Part shown: piece by piece, positions 37,086-45,484 of the stretch
Layout of the letters: each line of letters starts with the position of its first letter
Position numbering within the stretch: the stretch's first letter is position 1
Assembly: GCA_017442805.1 (NCBI GenBank)
Contig: JAFRZA010000011.1
Location: 1 to 64,000 of the forward strand
DNA: 64,000 nucleotides
DNA from: Erysipelotrichaceae bacterium
GTDB lineage: Bacteria; Bacillota_I; Bacilli_A; Erysipelotrichales; Erysipelotrichaceae
Direction of reading: 5' to 3'
Made by a program: the position numbers and the translations under genes
Notes under the pieces: generated by a model
What the model was told of the DNA's origin: nothing
What the model saw: only the letters and a program-made list of their open reading frames with translations
The model's database searches: none

Positions 37086-37919
37086 CTAATAATATCCAAC
37101 TATGACCCCGCCGCGCTCCGCGTAGAAGCTGTCCAGTCCTCTGGTCGGATAGACGGAGATGTCGATCTTCGGGAAGTTTTCCGCAATCGCCTTTCTCAGC
37201 ATCTCCGCTGTCTCAGGATTGAGGCAGTGAGAGATGATGACCCGGTGAGCGTCGATGCAGGTCTTCTTCATCTGCTCGACGATGCTGGCGACCATCTTCT
37301 TGACGCCCTTGGCCTTTCCGACGATGGAAATGCGGCCTTCCACGCCCATGCCGATGCCCCAGATGTTCAGCTTGGTGGCAATCAGGCCGACGATGCGGTT
37401 CATTCGGCCGTTTCTGACCAGGTTCTCAAAACTGCACAGGGAGAAGACGATGTTGAGTTTCTCCACCATTTCATTGGCCTTTCTGACGACTTCTTCAAAG
37501 TTCAGGCCTTCGTTGATCCAGTCGACGATTTTTTCCACCACCAGCATCAGTGAGGGACCGGTGCCCAGCGGGTCGATGATTTCAATCTTCTTGTCCGGGT
37601 ATTCTTCCAGGGTCATTTCCCTGGCGGAAGTGACACTGTTGAAGCTTCCGGAAAGGTTCTTGGAAATGCACAGAGCGATGTTCTGATCGTAGTCCTCAAA
37701 CTCATTGGCCCATAAGCCGGGAGCCGGACAGGCTGATGACGGCGACGTATTGATGCTTTCCAGATATGTTGTCATTTCCTCGGTGTCGAGGTCGTCGGTA
37801 TCCACAAAGTCACGGCCGTCGCCGGAGAGGACAAAGGGCACCGTCACATAGCGGATATCGGGGTTATCGGTTTCCAGCTTCTTGAAGTCACAGCTGGAGT
37901 CACAGACAATGTTCCACAT
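37086..37919 (-). CDS. DegV family fatty-acid-binding protein
   Basis: DegV/FakB proteins hold a fatty acid for phosphorylation by FakA or for transfer. The 277-residue protein has the expected features: an N-terminal DSSCDF, the SSACPAPGLW loop that covers the acyl chain, ISKNLSGSFNS, which contacts the carboxylate, and a C-terminal VGYY end. The sequence around ISHCLNPE is normal for the second lobe. The ribosome site is AAGGAGG. It lies 45 bases after asparaginase and ends the ADA-like/asparaginase/degV operon. No FakA kinase is nearby. Confidence 0.9.
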   Translation of the reverse strand: MWNIVCDSSCDFKKLETDNPDIRYVTVPFVLSGDGRDFVDTDDLDTEEMTTYLESINTSPSSACPAPGLWANEFEDYDQNIALCISKNLSGSFNSVTSAREMTLEEYPDKKIEIIDPLGTGPSLMLVVEKIVDWINEGLNFEEVVRKANEMVEKLNIVFSLCSFENLVRNGRMNRIVGLIATKLNIWGIGMGVEGRISIVGKAKGVKKMVASIVEQMKKTCIDAHRVIISHCLNPETAEMLRKAIAENFPKIDISVYPTRGLDSFYAERGGVIVGYY

Positions 37920-37964
37920 AATAGCAGCCTCCTTTTCATATGCTACAGCTCTGCTGTCTTTTTC

Positions 37965-38966
37965 TTAATCCTTGAAGAGAATATCCTGTGCCACCGGGCG
38001 GTAGAACAGTTCCCTGATCTTCTTGAACTCGGTGGTCTGACCGAGGATCCACATCAGCTTGGTCACCACCGCTTCGGTCGTCATGTCATAGGCTTCCAGA
38101 ATGCTCTTCTCACTCTTCAGGGCATGACCGACCTGGTAGATGGTCATGTCGCTGCCTTCGTTCTGCACCTGGGTGCACATGACGATGGTCTTGCCGTTGG
38201 CCACGGCGAAGTCGATGGCCTGCTGGAATCCGTACTTTTCCAGCATCGGCAGACCGCCGACGCCGAAGCTCTCGACGACCAGAGCGTCGTTACGTTCCAG
38301 AAAATACTTCAGGTAATCGCCGGTAGTGCCGGGAATCAGTTTGATCAGGGCGACGCGGTCGTTGAGCTGATGGTAGAATTCCGCCTTTTCATAGCCGCTC
38401 TGGCTGATGTAGCGGACGATGTGATCGTCCTGAATGACCGCCAGATATGGGTAGTTGATGCTGCCGAAGGCCTGGAAGCTCTTGGTGTTGATCTTGCGGG
38501 CCCGGGTCCCCAGGATGACGTTCCCGGAAAAGACGATCTGCACCCCGCAGCTCCCTGAATCACAGCAATACCGGAAACTGTCCAGCAGGTTCATCTTCGC
38601 GTCGGTGGTTGACAGGTTGATCGGTCTCTGGGAGCCGGTCAGCACGATCGGCTTGGGACTGTTCTGAATCAGATAGGACAGCGCCGCGGCGCTGTAGGCC
38701 ATGGTATCGGTGCCGTGGGTGACGACAAAGCCGTCATAACGGTCATAGTTTTCTTCAATGTGCCGGCTGATGGCCAGCCAGTGGTCGCGGGAAATGTTGG
38801 TGGAATCCAGGGAAAACAGCTGAAAGTTATCGACGTCGCAGATCTCGCTCAGTTCCGGCAGGCTGTCAATGAGCTGCTGCGAGGAAAACAGCGGCTGTAA
38901 GCCGTCCTCGGTATTGGCGGAGGCAATCGTGCCTCCGGTAGCGATCAGCAGAATTCTCTTCTTCAT
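37965..38966 (-). CDS. ansA: L-asparaginase, type I (cytoplasmic)
   Basis: This enzyme hydrolyses asparagine to aspartate and ammonia. The 333-residue protein starts at the ATG at 38966, which has AGAGGA six bases upstream, and has no signal peptide. Both catalytic threonine motifs are visible: IATGGTIAS near the N-terminus and VTHGTDTMAYSA near residue 80, with a lysine-containing segment farther on. Length and motifs match the AnsA group. It lies 50 bases after the ADA-like gene and probably shares its transcript. The grouping of two deaminating enzymes in one operon is notable. Confidence 0.93.
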   Translation of the reverse strand: MKKRILLIATGGTIASANTEDGLQPLFSSQQLIDSLPELSEICDVDNFQLFSLDSTNISRDHWLAISRHIEENYDRYDGFVVTHGTDTMAYSAAALSYLIQNSPKPIVLTGSQRPINLSTTDAKMNLLDSFRYCCDSGSCGVQIVFSGNVILGTRARKINTKSFQAFGSINYPYLAVIQDDHIVRYISQSGYEKAEFYHQLNDRVALIKLIPGTTGDYLKYFLERNDALVVESFGVGGLPMLEKYGFQQAIDFAVANGKTIVMCTQVQNEGSDMTIYQVGHALKSEKSILEAYDMTTEAVVTKLMWILGQTTEFKKIRELFYRPVAQDILFKD

Positions 38967-39016
38967 GTTCATCCTCTGCCTATATCTTACCACATCAGCA
39001 CCTACCGTGCATTGCG

Positions 39017-41464
39017 CTAGTCTTCGATGATCTTCCGCAGTTCTCTGGCCAGATCGCTGCGGCCGTCAAACAGCTGCACATAGCCCTGCAGGCTTTCCGC
39101 CTTCTTGCGCAGATTGCCTTCCACGTCGTAGACGAAGATGGCAGCCTTGCCCTTGCCGTTTCTGGCTTCCTGCATGACGTTGACGCCGGCGGAGTTGCCG
39201 TCGAAGCCGATGACGATGGAGGGACGGCGGTCAAAGATTTCATGGGTAATGCTCTTGTAGATGCCCAGAGCGGCGCTTTCCGGAGAGACCCGGATGTTGA
39301 CGCCAGCCTTCTTGAGTCTCTTCAGCCGCGCCTTGTCGATGATGCTGGGACACATCGCGAAAATCTTGAATTTCTTATTGTGTTCGATGAGATATCTCTC
39401 ATAGCCGGAAACGGTATCGCCGACCAGGAAGAAGACTTCCTTCTCATCCAGCTGGCTTAGCAGGCTGTCGATGATCTGACGGCCTTCCGCCGTCATCTTG
39501 GTGGTGCGCTTTTCAGTATTGAAGCTGCCGCCCATCAAAACGATCGGATAGCGATCCCAGGGCAGTTCTTCGATTCTGTCCTGCAGAAGCGTCTGAACGT
39601 CGTAGATGCTGTCGGTTGCCCAGAGTTTGGAAGAAAGATGGACTTCATCCTGCATTCTTTCCGTCAGCACTTCCTCGGCGCTGCGGCCGTCCAGCAGTCT
39701 TTCAAATTCCTTCTTCTTGGCTTCATATGATTCCAGAGCCATCCGCATGACCAGTTCATCAGCTCTCTTCATCTTCATCAGTTCATCACGGCTCAGTTCC
39801 AGGGTCCGCTCCATGGAAAGCTGTTCGTCGATCGGACAGGTTCCGTACAGCGCGGCGCCGTCGGTTCCCTGCACGCACAGGATGTCTTCCTTCAGATACT
39901 GCTTCAGCGGATGGGCGTCCAGCGAGATCAGGTTATTGAGACGGACGTTGGAAGTGATCTGGAATTCCAGAACGATCTTATTGTCTCTGATGGTCTTCAT
40001 CAGACGGCGGCCTTCAGCGGTATTCAGGTTGGCGGTATACAGACCGTGTCCGATCCTCATTAACGGCATGCGCTGACCGACAGCCAGTGAGGAACGCACG
40101 CAGTCAATGCTGTCGGCGACATTGCTCTTCTGACTGTCGTTTTCTCCGGCATGAACGCGGATGACGAAACTGGGGTCATCCTTGGCGATCTTCACGATCT
40201 CCTTTATCACCGGCTTGAGTTCACGGATGCTGTTGACCTCTTCGCCGACGATGTCGCAGCCGGCGACATACGGGTCAACTGCCACCGCTCTTAAGACCTG
40301 CAGGTTTTCCTGCAGATAGGTCTGCGGGGTGACGTTGTCCTTCAGAATGGTCAGGGGGATGCGCCTGATGGCCGCCAGAAAGCGGATGGTGACGCCGGTC
40401 TCCTGATAAATCGCGGGGAAGATCTGGTGGACTTCGTTGAGCATCTGAACGGACTGGTATTTTTTCACCAGCGTCGTATCGCTCATTTCGACATACTTTA
40501 TGCCCTGTCCCTGATATATGCGGGCGATCCACAGCATCTTATCCTGGAACAGGCTGTTGTTCTGGTAACGGGGATCCCTGTCGTCCTTCAGCATCTGCCT
40601 GAGGTATCTGACGATGTCCTCATCAGGTATCTTATTAATGCCGTGCAGCCGGATATGCTTCTCTGCCGGGCGTCCTCTGGTGAAGACATAGCGGTAGAGG
40701 TAGACCTTCTCCAGGTTGGTGAAGACAGCCTGGCCGTCCTTCAGGATGCTCAGAGATGAGCGGATCTGTACGATGTTGTAATAGGCGTCCTCAGGATTGT
40801 TGAGGATGAGATCGGCGAGATTTATGAAAGTGTTGTCGTCGATCTTGCGGTTGAGGTACTTGCCCTGCAAAGGCGAGTCAGCGAACTGCCGCTCGACACG
40901 GCTGCGCTGCTGATCAATGGCCTTCTGCTGCTTTTCAGACAGACGAATCTGCAGCTTATGGATGTAGTACAGCGGATATCTGATCTGATGAACAATGCCC
41001 AGGGCGATCAGAATGTCGGGGTGCAGGTTGCCGTTGGTATGGGTATGCAGGTCAGTCTCAAACTTCCAGTCGCGCACGATGTAGGTCTTGACGATCGTCT
41101 TGTTGGCGTCCAGGGTGTACTCCTTGGTCTGGCTCATCAGCGTCTTGGGAAGAGCCGGGATCGTCGCCTTCATTTCCACGCTGCCGTCAGGGTAGATGTT
41201 GGCTACCTTGGTATTGGCCAGCCGGAAGATGAAGACCTGGCGGTTATGGGCATCGACGTAACAGGGAACTTCGCCCTCGATGATCTTCAGGCCCTTCTCG
41301 TCGAAGCTTATCGGCAGCTGACAGAGCTTGGCCAGGTTGGTTATCAGGTTGCCGCTGTGATGATTAGGCGTGGAAAGGACGTAGAAAAGCCGGTCGTCCT
41401 TACGGTAGAGGTCGACGATGATGTCCTTTTCATTATCCAGATAGAACCTGCCGAATTTTTCCAT
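39017..41464 (-). CDS. Large adenosine-deaminase-like protein with C-terminal SLOG/Rossmann-like domain
   Basis: The 815-residue cytoplasmic protein has three parts. Residues 1-130 form an N-terminal beta-rich region I do not recognise. Residues 135-560 form a deaminase barrel with the metal ligands H140 and H142 (DLHTHTNG), H438 and E441 (HAGEN), H473 (IGHGL) and D535 (GTDG). About 100 residues are inserted compared with ordinary adenosine deaminase, and the usual second Asp after D535 is Gly. Residues 638-805 look like a Rossmann-type SLOG/LOG domain (IVLMGGSFN, VIGFDGNSAGVNVMQEA). This combination is unlike housekeeping Add. Its size recalls the RADAR deaminase RdrB, but no RdrA ATPase is adjacent. 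The ribosome site is AAGGAAG. It heads an operon with asparaginase and degV. Confidence 0.75.
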   Translation of the reverse strand: MEKFGRFYLDNEKDIIVDLYRKDDRLFYVLSTPNHHSGNLITNLAKLCQLPISFDEKGLKIIEGEVPCYVDAHNRQVFIFRLANTKVANIYPDGSVEMKATIPALPKTLMSQTKEYTLDANKTIVKTYIVRDWKFETDLHTHTNGNLHPDILIALGIVHQIRYPLYYIHKLQIRLSEKQQKAIDQQRSRVERQFADSPLQGKYLNRKIDDNTFINLADLILNNPEDAYYNIVQIRSSLSILKDGQAVFTNLEKVYLYRYVFTRGRPAEKHIRLHGINKIPDEDIVRYLRQMLKDDRDPRYQNNSLFQDKMLWIARIYQGQGIKYVEMSDTTLVKKYQSVQMLNEVHQIFPAIYQETGVTIRFLAAIRRIPLTILKDNVTPQTYLQENLQVLRAVAVDPYVAGCDIVGEEVNSIRELKPVIKEIVKIAKDDPSFVIRVHAGENDSQKSNVADSIDCVRSSLAVGQRMPLMRIGHGLYTANLNTAEGRRLMKTIRDNKIVLEFQITSNVRLNNLISLDAHPLKQYLKEDILCVQGTDGAALYGTCPIDEQLSMERTLELSRDELMKMKRADELVMRMALESYEAKKKEFERLLDGRSAEEVLTERMQDEVHLSSKLWATDSIYDVQTLLQDRIEELPWDRYPIVLMGGSFNTEKRTTKMTAEGRQIIDSLLSQLDEKEVFFLVGDTVSGYERYLIEHNKKFKIFAMCPSIIDKARLKRLKKAGVNIRVSPESAALGIYKSITHEIFDRRPSIVIGFDGNSAGVNVMQEARNGKGKAAIFVYDVEGNLRKKAESLQGYVQLFDGRSDLARELRKIIED

Positions 41465-41484
41465 ACGTTCTTCCTTTTTTTGAT

Positions 41485-41490
41485 AGTATA
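41485..41490 (-). promoter_or_regulatory. -10 element of the ADA-like operon
   Basis: The minus strand reads TATACT about 20 bases before the ATG at 41464. The -35 is weak. A small CCGACAATCGG inverted repeat lies 33 bases farther upstream (41523-41533). Confidence 0.45.
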
Positions 41491-41537
41491 ATACAAAACC
41501 GTCATTTTGGGAGATTTTTTCACCGACAATCGGCTAT

Positions 41538-41565
41538 TTGGCATAATTGTTTTTTCGTCTATAAT
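41538..41565 (+). promoter_or_regulatory. Promoter of the ECF sigma factor operon
   Basis: TTGGCA (41538-41543), 16 bases, TATAAT (41560-41565). A sigma-A type promoter is therefore present. I see no second, sigma-specific promoter that would prove autoregulation. Confidence 0.65.
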
Positions 41566-41619
41566 GTTTTTAACGACATTTTGGGTTTCCCATTCGTTAT
41601 ATAGATAGGAGGGACTGAA

Positions 41620-42114
41620 GTGGCAGTCAACTACCAGATAGCCCAGCAGCAGTTCGCAATGTTATATGAGCGCAACTATCAGCTGGTCTACCGCATCTGT
41701 TACACCTACATGAAGAATCAGTACGATGCCGAAGACTGCCTGGAAGATGTCTTTGTCAAGGTCTACACCGGCAACATCGAGTTCAACGATGAAGACCACG
41801 AGAAGGCCTGGCTGACCGTCGCCAGCATCAACACCTGCAAGGACCACCTCAAGCAGTTCTGGAGGAAGAAGGTCGTCGGTGATGAACTGATTGAAAACCG
41901 CGGCGTCAGCAGTAAGAAAGACAATTACCTGCTTCAGGAGGTGATGGCCCTGCCGGAAAAGTACAAGGACGTCATCTACCTGCACTACTATCTGGGCTAC
42001 AAAAGCGAGGAGATCGCTCAGATGCTCAAACGCACGGCTTCGACCGTCCGCAACCAGCTGGCTGAAGGACGGAAGATGCTTAAGATAAGACTGGAGGAGA
42101 TCGAAAATGAGTGA
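41620..42114 (+). CDS. ECF-type RNA polymerase sigma factor
   Basis: This 164-residue group 4 sigma factor directs RNA polymerase to a small regulon. Region 2 is visible at about residues 12-50 (YRICYTYMKNQYDAEDCLEDVFVKVY) and region 4 at about 108-155, with a helix-turn-helix (YKSEEIAQMLKRTASTVRNQ). It starts at GTG, fixed by AGGAGGGACTGAA immediately upstream. The downstream gene overlaps it by 8 bases and encodes a one-helix membrane protein that is probably its anti-sigma factor. The signal and target genes are unknown. Confidence 0.92.
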   Translation: MAVNYQIAQQQFAMLYERNYQLVYRICYTYMKNQYDAEDCLEDVFVKVYTGNIEFNDEDHEKAWLTVASINTCKDHLKQFWRKKVVGDELIENRGVSSKKDNYLLQEVMALPEKYKDVIYLHYYLGYKSEEIAQMLKRTASTVRNQLAEGRKMLKIRLEEIENE

Positions 42115-42640
42115 CTTAAGGGATTTCAGAGATGCCATCGACAGCATCGAAGTTACCAATCAGCAGAAAAAGAAGATGTACAGCAACATCATCATGAAGG
42201 CTGAGCAGAAAAAGAAATTCTCACTGCCTACACTGGCACTGAAGCTTTCACCGGTTCTTTCCCTCTGCCTGATCGTCGTCCTTGCCGTTTCCCTTGGCCT
42301 GCCGTCATTTGCCGGCCGCAAGAGTGCAGACGCCTTCTCACCCGGCGATGTCCCGGAAACCATTCCCACGGAAAACGACAAGCATGCATATTTCACCAAC
42401 GATGACCTGAGCTGCGAGATCGACGGCGTGGTCTATTATCTGGATGTTCACGAGATCACCGAAACCTCTCCGTCCGCTCACCTCACTGCCTGTTCCGATG
42501 GCAGCGATGACATTCAGCCGATTACCTGCATCAGCTGGAACGAAGACAACAAGGTGTACAGGCTTTATACCTTTGCTTCCGAAAGCGAGGAAAACCTCTG
42601 GAAGCTCCGCGACAGGATCGTTGAAGAACTGCTGAAATAG
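42107..42640 (+). CDS. Membrane protein, probable anti-sigma factor
   Basis: This 177-residue protein has a basic cytoplasmic N-terminal region (about 45 residues, KKKMYSNIIMKAEQKKKF). One transmembrane helix follows (LKLSPVLSLCLIVVLAVSLGL), then an extracellular domain of about 110 residues without known motifs. The coupled start with the ECF sigma gene and this topology fit an anti-sigma factor, although no canonical zinc (HxxxCxxC) motif is present. The outer domain contains two Cys that could form a disulphide. It may sense an envelope signal. The role is inferred from context. Confidence 0.7.
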   Translation: MSDLRDFRDAIDSIEVTNQQKKKMYSNIIMKAEQKKKFSLPTLALKLSPVLSLCLIVVLAVSLGLPSFAGRKSADAFSPGDVPETIPTENDKHAYFTNDDLSCEIDGVVYYLDVHEITETSPSAHLTACSDGSDDIQPITCISWNEDNKVYRLYTFASESEENLWKLRDRIVEELLK

Positions 42641-42664
42641 CCGCAGACCGACACACATCATCTG

Positions 42665-42698
42665 AAGGCTCCGTTCTGATAGACAGAGCCTTTTATTT
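42665..42698 (+). terminator. Terminator of the sigma/anti-sigma operon
   Basis: AAGGCTC and GAGCCTT pair around a 14-base loop and are followed by TTTATTT. Confidence 0.7.
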
Positions 42699-42721
42699 CG
42701 CGCAGAAGCCCCATCGCTCCA

Positions 42722-42748
42722 TGAAAAAAAGCGGGTCACATGACCCGC
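42722..42748 (-). terminator. Terminator of the guaB operon
   Basis: GCGGGTCA and TGACCCGC form a hairpin. On the minus strand it is followed by seven T. The stop codon of the last gene (42736) lies inside the hairpin. Confidence 0.85.
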
Positions 42749-43224
42749 CATTGTCTTAATTCCTTTTCGCTGTCTTTTCTTTTCCCCTCTGCCGGCTGCC
42801 ATACGTACAGGCCCTGGCCTGCTGCCAGTTTCTGAAGCAGCGTCTTCAGGGAAGAAGACGGGTTATAAACCGTCATGTGGCTGTCGGTGGAATCGAAACT
42901 GATCAGCGCATTACCCTGTTCGACAGCGATCAGCAGTTCCGCGTTCCCCTTTTTCGGGCAGAACATTTCAACCAGTTTTTCCGGAGCGGGATTCTTCTGC
43001 CAGTCTTCACTGCGGGCTTCCGTGACCCAGATGTCCTGATAACAGTTCAGCCTGATGATCACTTCAGCGAAACATTCATGCAGTTTCTCCTTACGTTTGC
43101 CTTCCAGAAGATAGCTCTCTACGGCGCCGAATTGGCCGCCGCTATGGGCAGGCACCTGAGCGGGCAGAAAGTCAATGACCCAGTATTCGCTCTCCAGCAG
43201 TTTTTCAATGTCAAATTTCTTCAT
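42736..43224 (-). CDS. Unknown cytoplasmic protein downstream of guaB
   Basis: I do not recognise this 162-residue protein. It has no signal peptide or membrane helix. It begins MKKFDIEKLLESEYWVIDFLP, and its middle part (ISFDSTDSHMTVYNPSS, LLQKLAAGQGLYVWQPA) looks like an alpha/beta fold. It follows guaB by 24 bases and shares its terminator, so the two are co-transcribed. Its stop codon lies within the terminator stem. A role in purine metabolism can only be guessed from position. Confidence 0.75.
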   Translation of the reverse strand: MKKFDIEKLLESEYWVIDFLPAQVPAHSGGQFGAVESYLLEGKRKEKLHECFAEVIIRLNCYQDIWVTEARSEDWQKNPAPEKLVEMFCPKKGNAELLIAVEQGNALISFDSTDSHMTVYNPSSSLKTLLQKLAAGQGLYVWQPAEGKRKDSEKELRQWRVM

Positions 43225-43248
43225 CGATATTCTCTTCCTGAAGGCTCA

Positions 43249-44757
43249 TCAGCCGAGATTCTGATTGCCGTTGTTCTTGACGATAACGTCATGAGCGCCG
43301 CCTTCAACGATGGAAGTAGCGGAGACGACGGTCAGACGGGCATTCTTCTGCAGTTCACGGATGGAAGTGACGCCGCAGTTGCACATCGTGGACTTGATCT
43401 TGCTGATGGTCATCTCGACGTTATCCTTCAGAGGCCCGGCATAGGGAACATAGGAATCGACGCCTTCCTCAAAGGACAGCTTGGAGGCTCCGCCCATGTC
43501 GTATCTCTGCCAGTTGCGGGCGCGGTTGGAACCTTCGCCCCAGTATTCCTTGACATACTGGCCGTTGATGATCAGCCGGTCGGTCGGCGACTCATCGAAG
43601 CGGGCGAAGTAACGCCCCAGCATGATGAAGTCAGCGCCCATGGCCAGAGCCAGGGTCATGTGATAGTCGTAAACGATGCCGCCATCCGAGCAGATCGGGA
43701 CGTAGACACCGGTCTTTTCAAAGTATTCATCGCGGGCTCTGGCGACATCGATCAGCGCGCTGGCCTGGCCGCGGCCGATGCCCTTGGTTTCCCGGGTGAT
43801 GCAGATGGAACCGCCGCCGATGCCGACCTTGACGAAGTCGGCGCCGCTGTCAGCCAGGAAACGGAAACCTTCGCCGTCAACGACATTGCCGGCTCCCACC
43901 TTGACGCTGTCACCGTAGTTTTCCCGGATCCATTCAATGGTCTTCTGCTGCCAGACGCTGAAGCCCTCGGAGGAGTCGATGCACAGAATGTCCGCTCCCG
44001 CCTCGATCAGAGCCGGTACTCTCTCCTTATAGTCACGGGAGTTGATGCCGGCGCCGACCATGTAGCGCTTCTTTTCATCCAGCAGTTCGTCGGGATTGTC
44101 CTTATGGGATTCGTAGTCCTTGCGGAAGACAAAGGCGACCAGCTGCTGTGAGTCGTTGATGACCGGTAGGGCATTGAGCTTATGATCCCAGATCATGTCA
44201 TTGGCCTGGGAAAGGGTAACGCCTTCCCTGGCGTAGATCAGCTTGTCAAACGGGGTCATGAATTCCCTTACCCTGGTAGCGGGATCCATCTTGCCGATGC
44301 GGTAGTCACGGGAAGTGACGACTCCCAGCAATTTGCCATGAGCGCTGCCGTCTTCGGTAACGGCCATGGTGGAGTGCCCGGAAGCTTTCTTCAGCGCCAC
44401 GGCATCAGCCATGGTCGCTTCCGGCGAAATGTTGGAATCGGAAAGCACGAAGCCAGCCTTGTAGTCCTTGACCTTCTTGACCATCCGGGCCTGGTTTTCG
44501 ATGCTCTGGGCGCCATAGATGAACGACAGGCCGCCCTGACGGGCCAGAGCGATGGCCATGCGGTCGTCGGATACCGACTGCATGACGGCTGAAACTAAGG
44601 GGATGTTGAGCTTCAGGCCCTCTGGTTCAGAGCCTCTGTACCGGGTGATCGTCGTGGAAACATCCACATTGTCGGTTACGCAGTCCTCACCGGTGTAGCC
44701 GGGAAGCAGAAGATATTCGGAAAAAGTGCGGGAAACATCATCCAGATACTGAGCCAT
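43249..44757 (-). CDS. guaB: IMP dehydrogenase, Tritrichomonas-foetus-like clade
   Basis: The enzyme oxidises IMP to XMP, the committed step to GMP. The 502-residue protein has the barrel plus two CBS repeats (about residues 115-225). The catalytic Cys is C319 ([10 protein letters not shown]), and the flap Arg-Tyr pair is R418-Y419 (NWQRYD). These positions equal, without gaps, the numbering of the Tritrichomonas foetus enzyme as I recall it, and K310 and E431, linked to mycophenolate resistance there, are also present. Ordinary bacterial GuaB reads GPGSICTT at the active loop. The ribosome site is GGAGGT. It leads a two-gene operon. Confidence 0.95.
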   Translation of the reverse strand: MAQYLDDVSRTFSEYLLLPGYTGEDCVTDNVDVSTTITRYRGSEPEGLKLNIPLVSAVMQSVSDDRMAIALARQGGLSFIYGAQSIENQARMVKKVKDYKAGFVLSDSNISPEATMADAVALKKASGHSTMAVTEDGSAHGKLLGVVTSRDYRIGKMDPATRVREFMTPFDKLIYAREGVTLSQANDMIWDHKLNALPVINDSQQLVAFVFRKDYESHKDNPDELLDEKKRYMVGAGINSRDYKERVPALIEAGADILCIDSSEGFSVWQQKTIEWIRENYGDSVKVGAGNVVDGEGFRFLADSGADFVKVGIGGGSICITRETKGIGRGQASALIDVARARDEYFEKTGVYVPICSDGGIVYDYHMTLALAMGADFIMLGRYFARFDESPTDRLIINGQYVKEYWGEGSNRARNWQRYDMGGASKLSFEEGVDSYVPYAGPLKDNVEMTISKIKSTMCNCGVTSIRELQKNARLTVVSATSIVEGGAHDVIVKNNGNQNLG

Positions 44758-44784
44758 TTACCAAACCTCCGTTTAATTGTATCT

Positions 44785-44790
44785 ATTATA
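44785..44790 (-). promoter_or_regulatory. -10 element of guaB
   Basis: The minus strand reads TATAAT 28 bases before the ATG at 44757. A TTTTCA is 16 bases farther upstream. I see no purine riboswitch in the short leader. Confidence 0.5.
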
Positions 44791-44847
44791 CTATTTATTC
44801 TCTTTATGAAAAGCAGAAAACGGTTTTTTCTTACCACGCCGGGCTCT

Positions 44848-44876
44848 TTGGCAGTCAGGTACGGTTGTGCTAAAAT
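44848..44876 (+). promoter_or_regulatory. Promoter of the SRAP gene (predicted leaderless transcript)
   Basis: TTGGCA (44848-44853), 17 bases, TAAAAT (44871-44876), preceded by TGC as an extended -10. The -10 ends six bases before the ATG at 44883, which places the transcription start on the start codon. Confidence 0.75.
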
Positions 44877-44882
44877 CTAGGT

Positions 44883-45443
44883 ATGTGCGGAAGATACTTT
44901 TTTTCGGAAAACATCGATACCTCCAGATACCTGAAGATCCTGGAAAAGAAGTACGGGCAGGAAGTTCTGGAACTGTGGCAGAAGGGTGAGATCTGCCCCG
45001 GGCAGATCGCTCTGGTAGAACTTGACGGGGACTGCGGGCTGATGAAATGGAACTATCAGCTCTTTGACCGTACCCTGATCAATACTCGTCTGGAGTCGAT
45101 CAGGGATAAAGACTTCTACCGCGAAGATTTCCGGAATCACCGCTGCGTCATCGTAGCCTCAGGCTTCTATGAATGGAAGGACCGCCAGAGGCACTACATC
45201 ACCACCGACCAGCCGGCCATTTACCTGGCCGGAATCTACCAGAATGCGGAAGGGCTGCCCCGGTTCTCCATCATCACCAGAGAAGCCACTTCCACCAGTG
45301 CCATCCATCACCGGGTACCCGTGGCTCTGGACTACCGGCAGGCTGAGACTTACCTTAAGGGTCAGCTTACCATCGTCCAGCTGGAAAGCATCGAACCGCA
45401 TTACCGCATTGAAAAGGAATATGAAAATCTGTCCTTATTCTGA
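44883..45443 (+). CDS. SRAP family protein (YedK/HMCES), abasic-site crosslinking
   Basis: SRAP proteins form a covalent thiazolidine link to abasic sites in single-stranded DNA through the amino group and thiol of Cys2. The 186-residue protein begins MCGRY, as required, and carries N67 (LINTRLES), E97 (GFYEWK) and the catalytic His in IHHRVPV (H143). The need for Cys2 fixes the start at 44883. No Shine-Dalgarno sequence is present, and the promoter -10 ends six bases before the ATG, so the mRNA is probably leaderless. It is followed 41 bases later by proS, which has its own promoter. Confidence 0.95.
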   Translation: MCGRYFFSENIDTSRYLKILEKKYGQEVLELWQKGEICPGQIALVELDGDCGLMKWNYQLFDRTLINTRLESIRDKDFYREDFRNHRCVIVASGFYEWKDRQRHYITTDQPAIYLAGIYQNAEGLPRFSIITREATSTSAIHHRVPVALDYRQAETYLKGQLTIVQLESIEPHYRIEKEYENLSLF

Positions 45444-45452
45444 AGGACAGTA

Positions 45453-45461
45453 TGCTATAAT
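45453..45461 (+). promoter_or_regulatory. Extended -10 promoter of proS
   Basis: TGCTATAAT begins 10 bases after the SRAP stop and 32 bases before the proS ATG, with AGGAG between. No T-box leader is present in this short space. Confidence 0.7.
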
Positions 45462-45484
45462 TTAGAAGTTCAGGAGATTATGTT

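Noticed and set aside
39017..41464. A RADAR (RdrA-RdrB) defence system
   Set aside because: The deaminase is large enough to suggest RdrB, but no RdrA-type AAA+ ATPase is adjacent, and the C-terminal Rossmann-like domain is not something I associate with RdrB.
42107..42640. Canonical zinc-binding anti-sigma factor
   Set aside because: No HxxxCxxC motif is present in the cytoplasmic part; only topology and gene coupling support the role.
42877..44151. A 424-codon plus-strand open frame
   Set aside because: It is antisense to guaB, whose active-site residues are all intact; the product is low-complexity Asp/Ala/Val-rich with no motif.
45462..45484. T-box leader upstream of proS
   Set aside because: The promoter -10 is only 24 bases from the start codon, leaving no room for a T-box.
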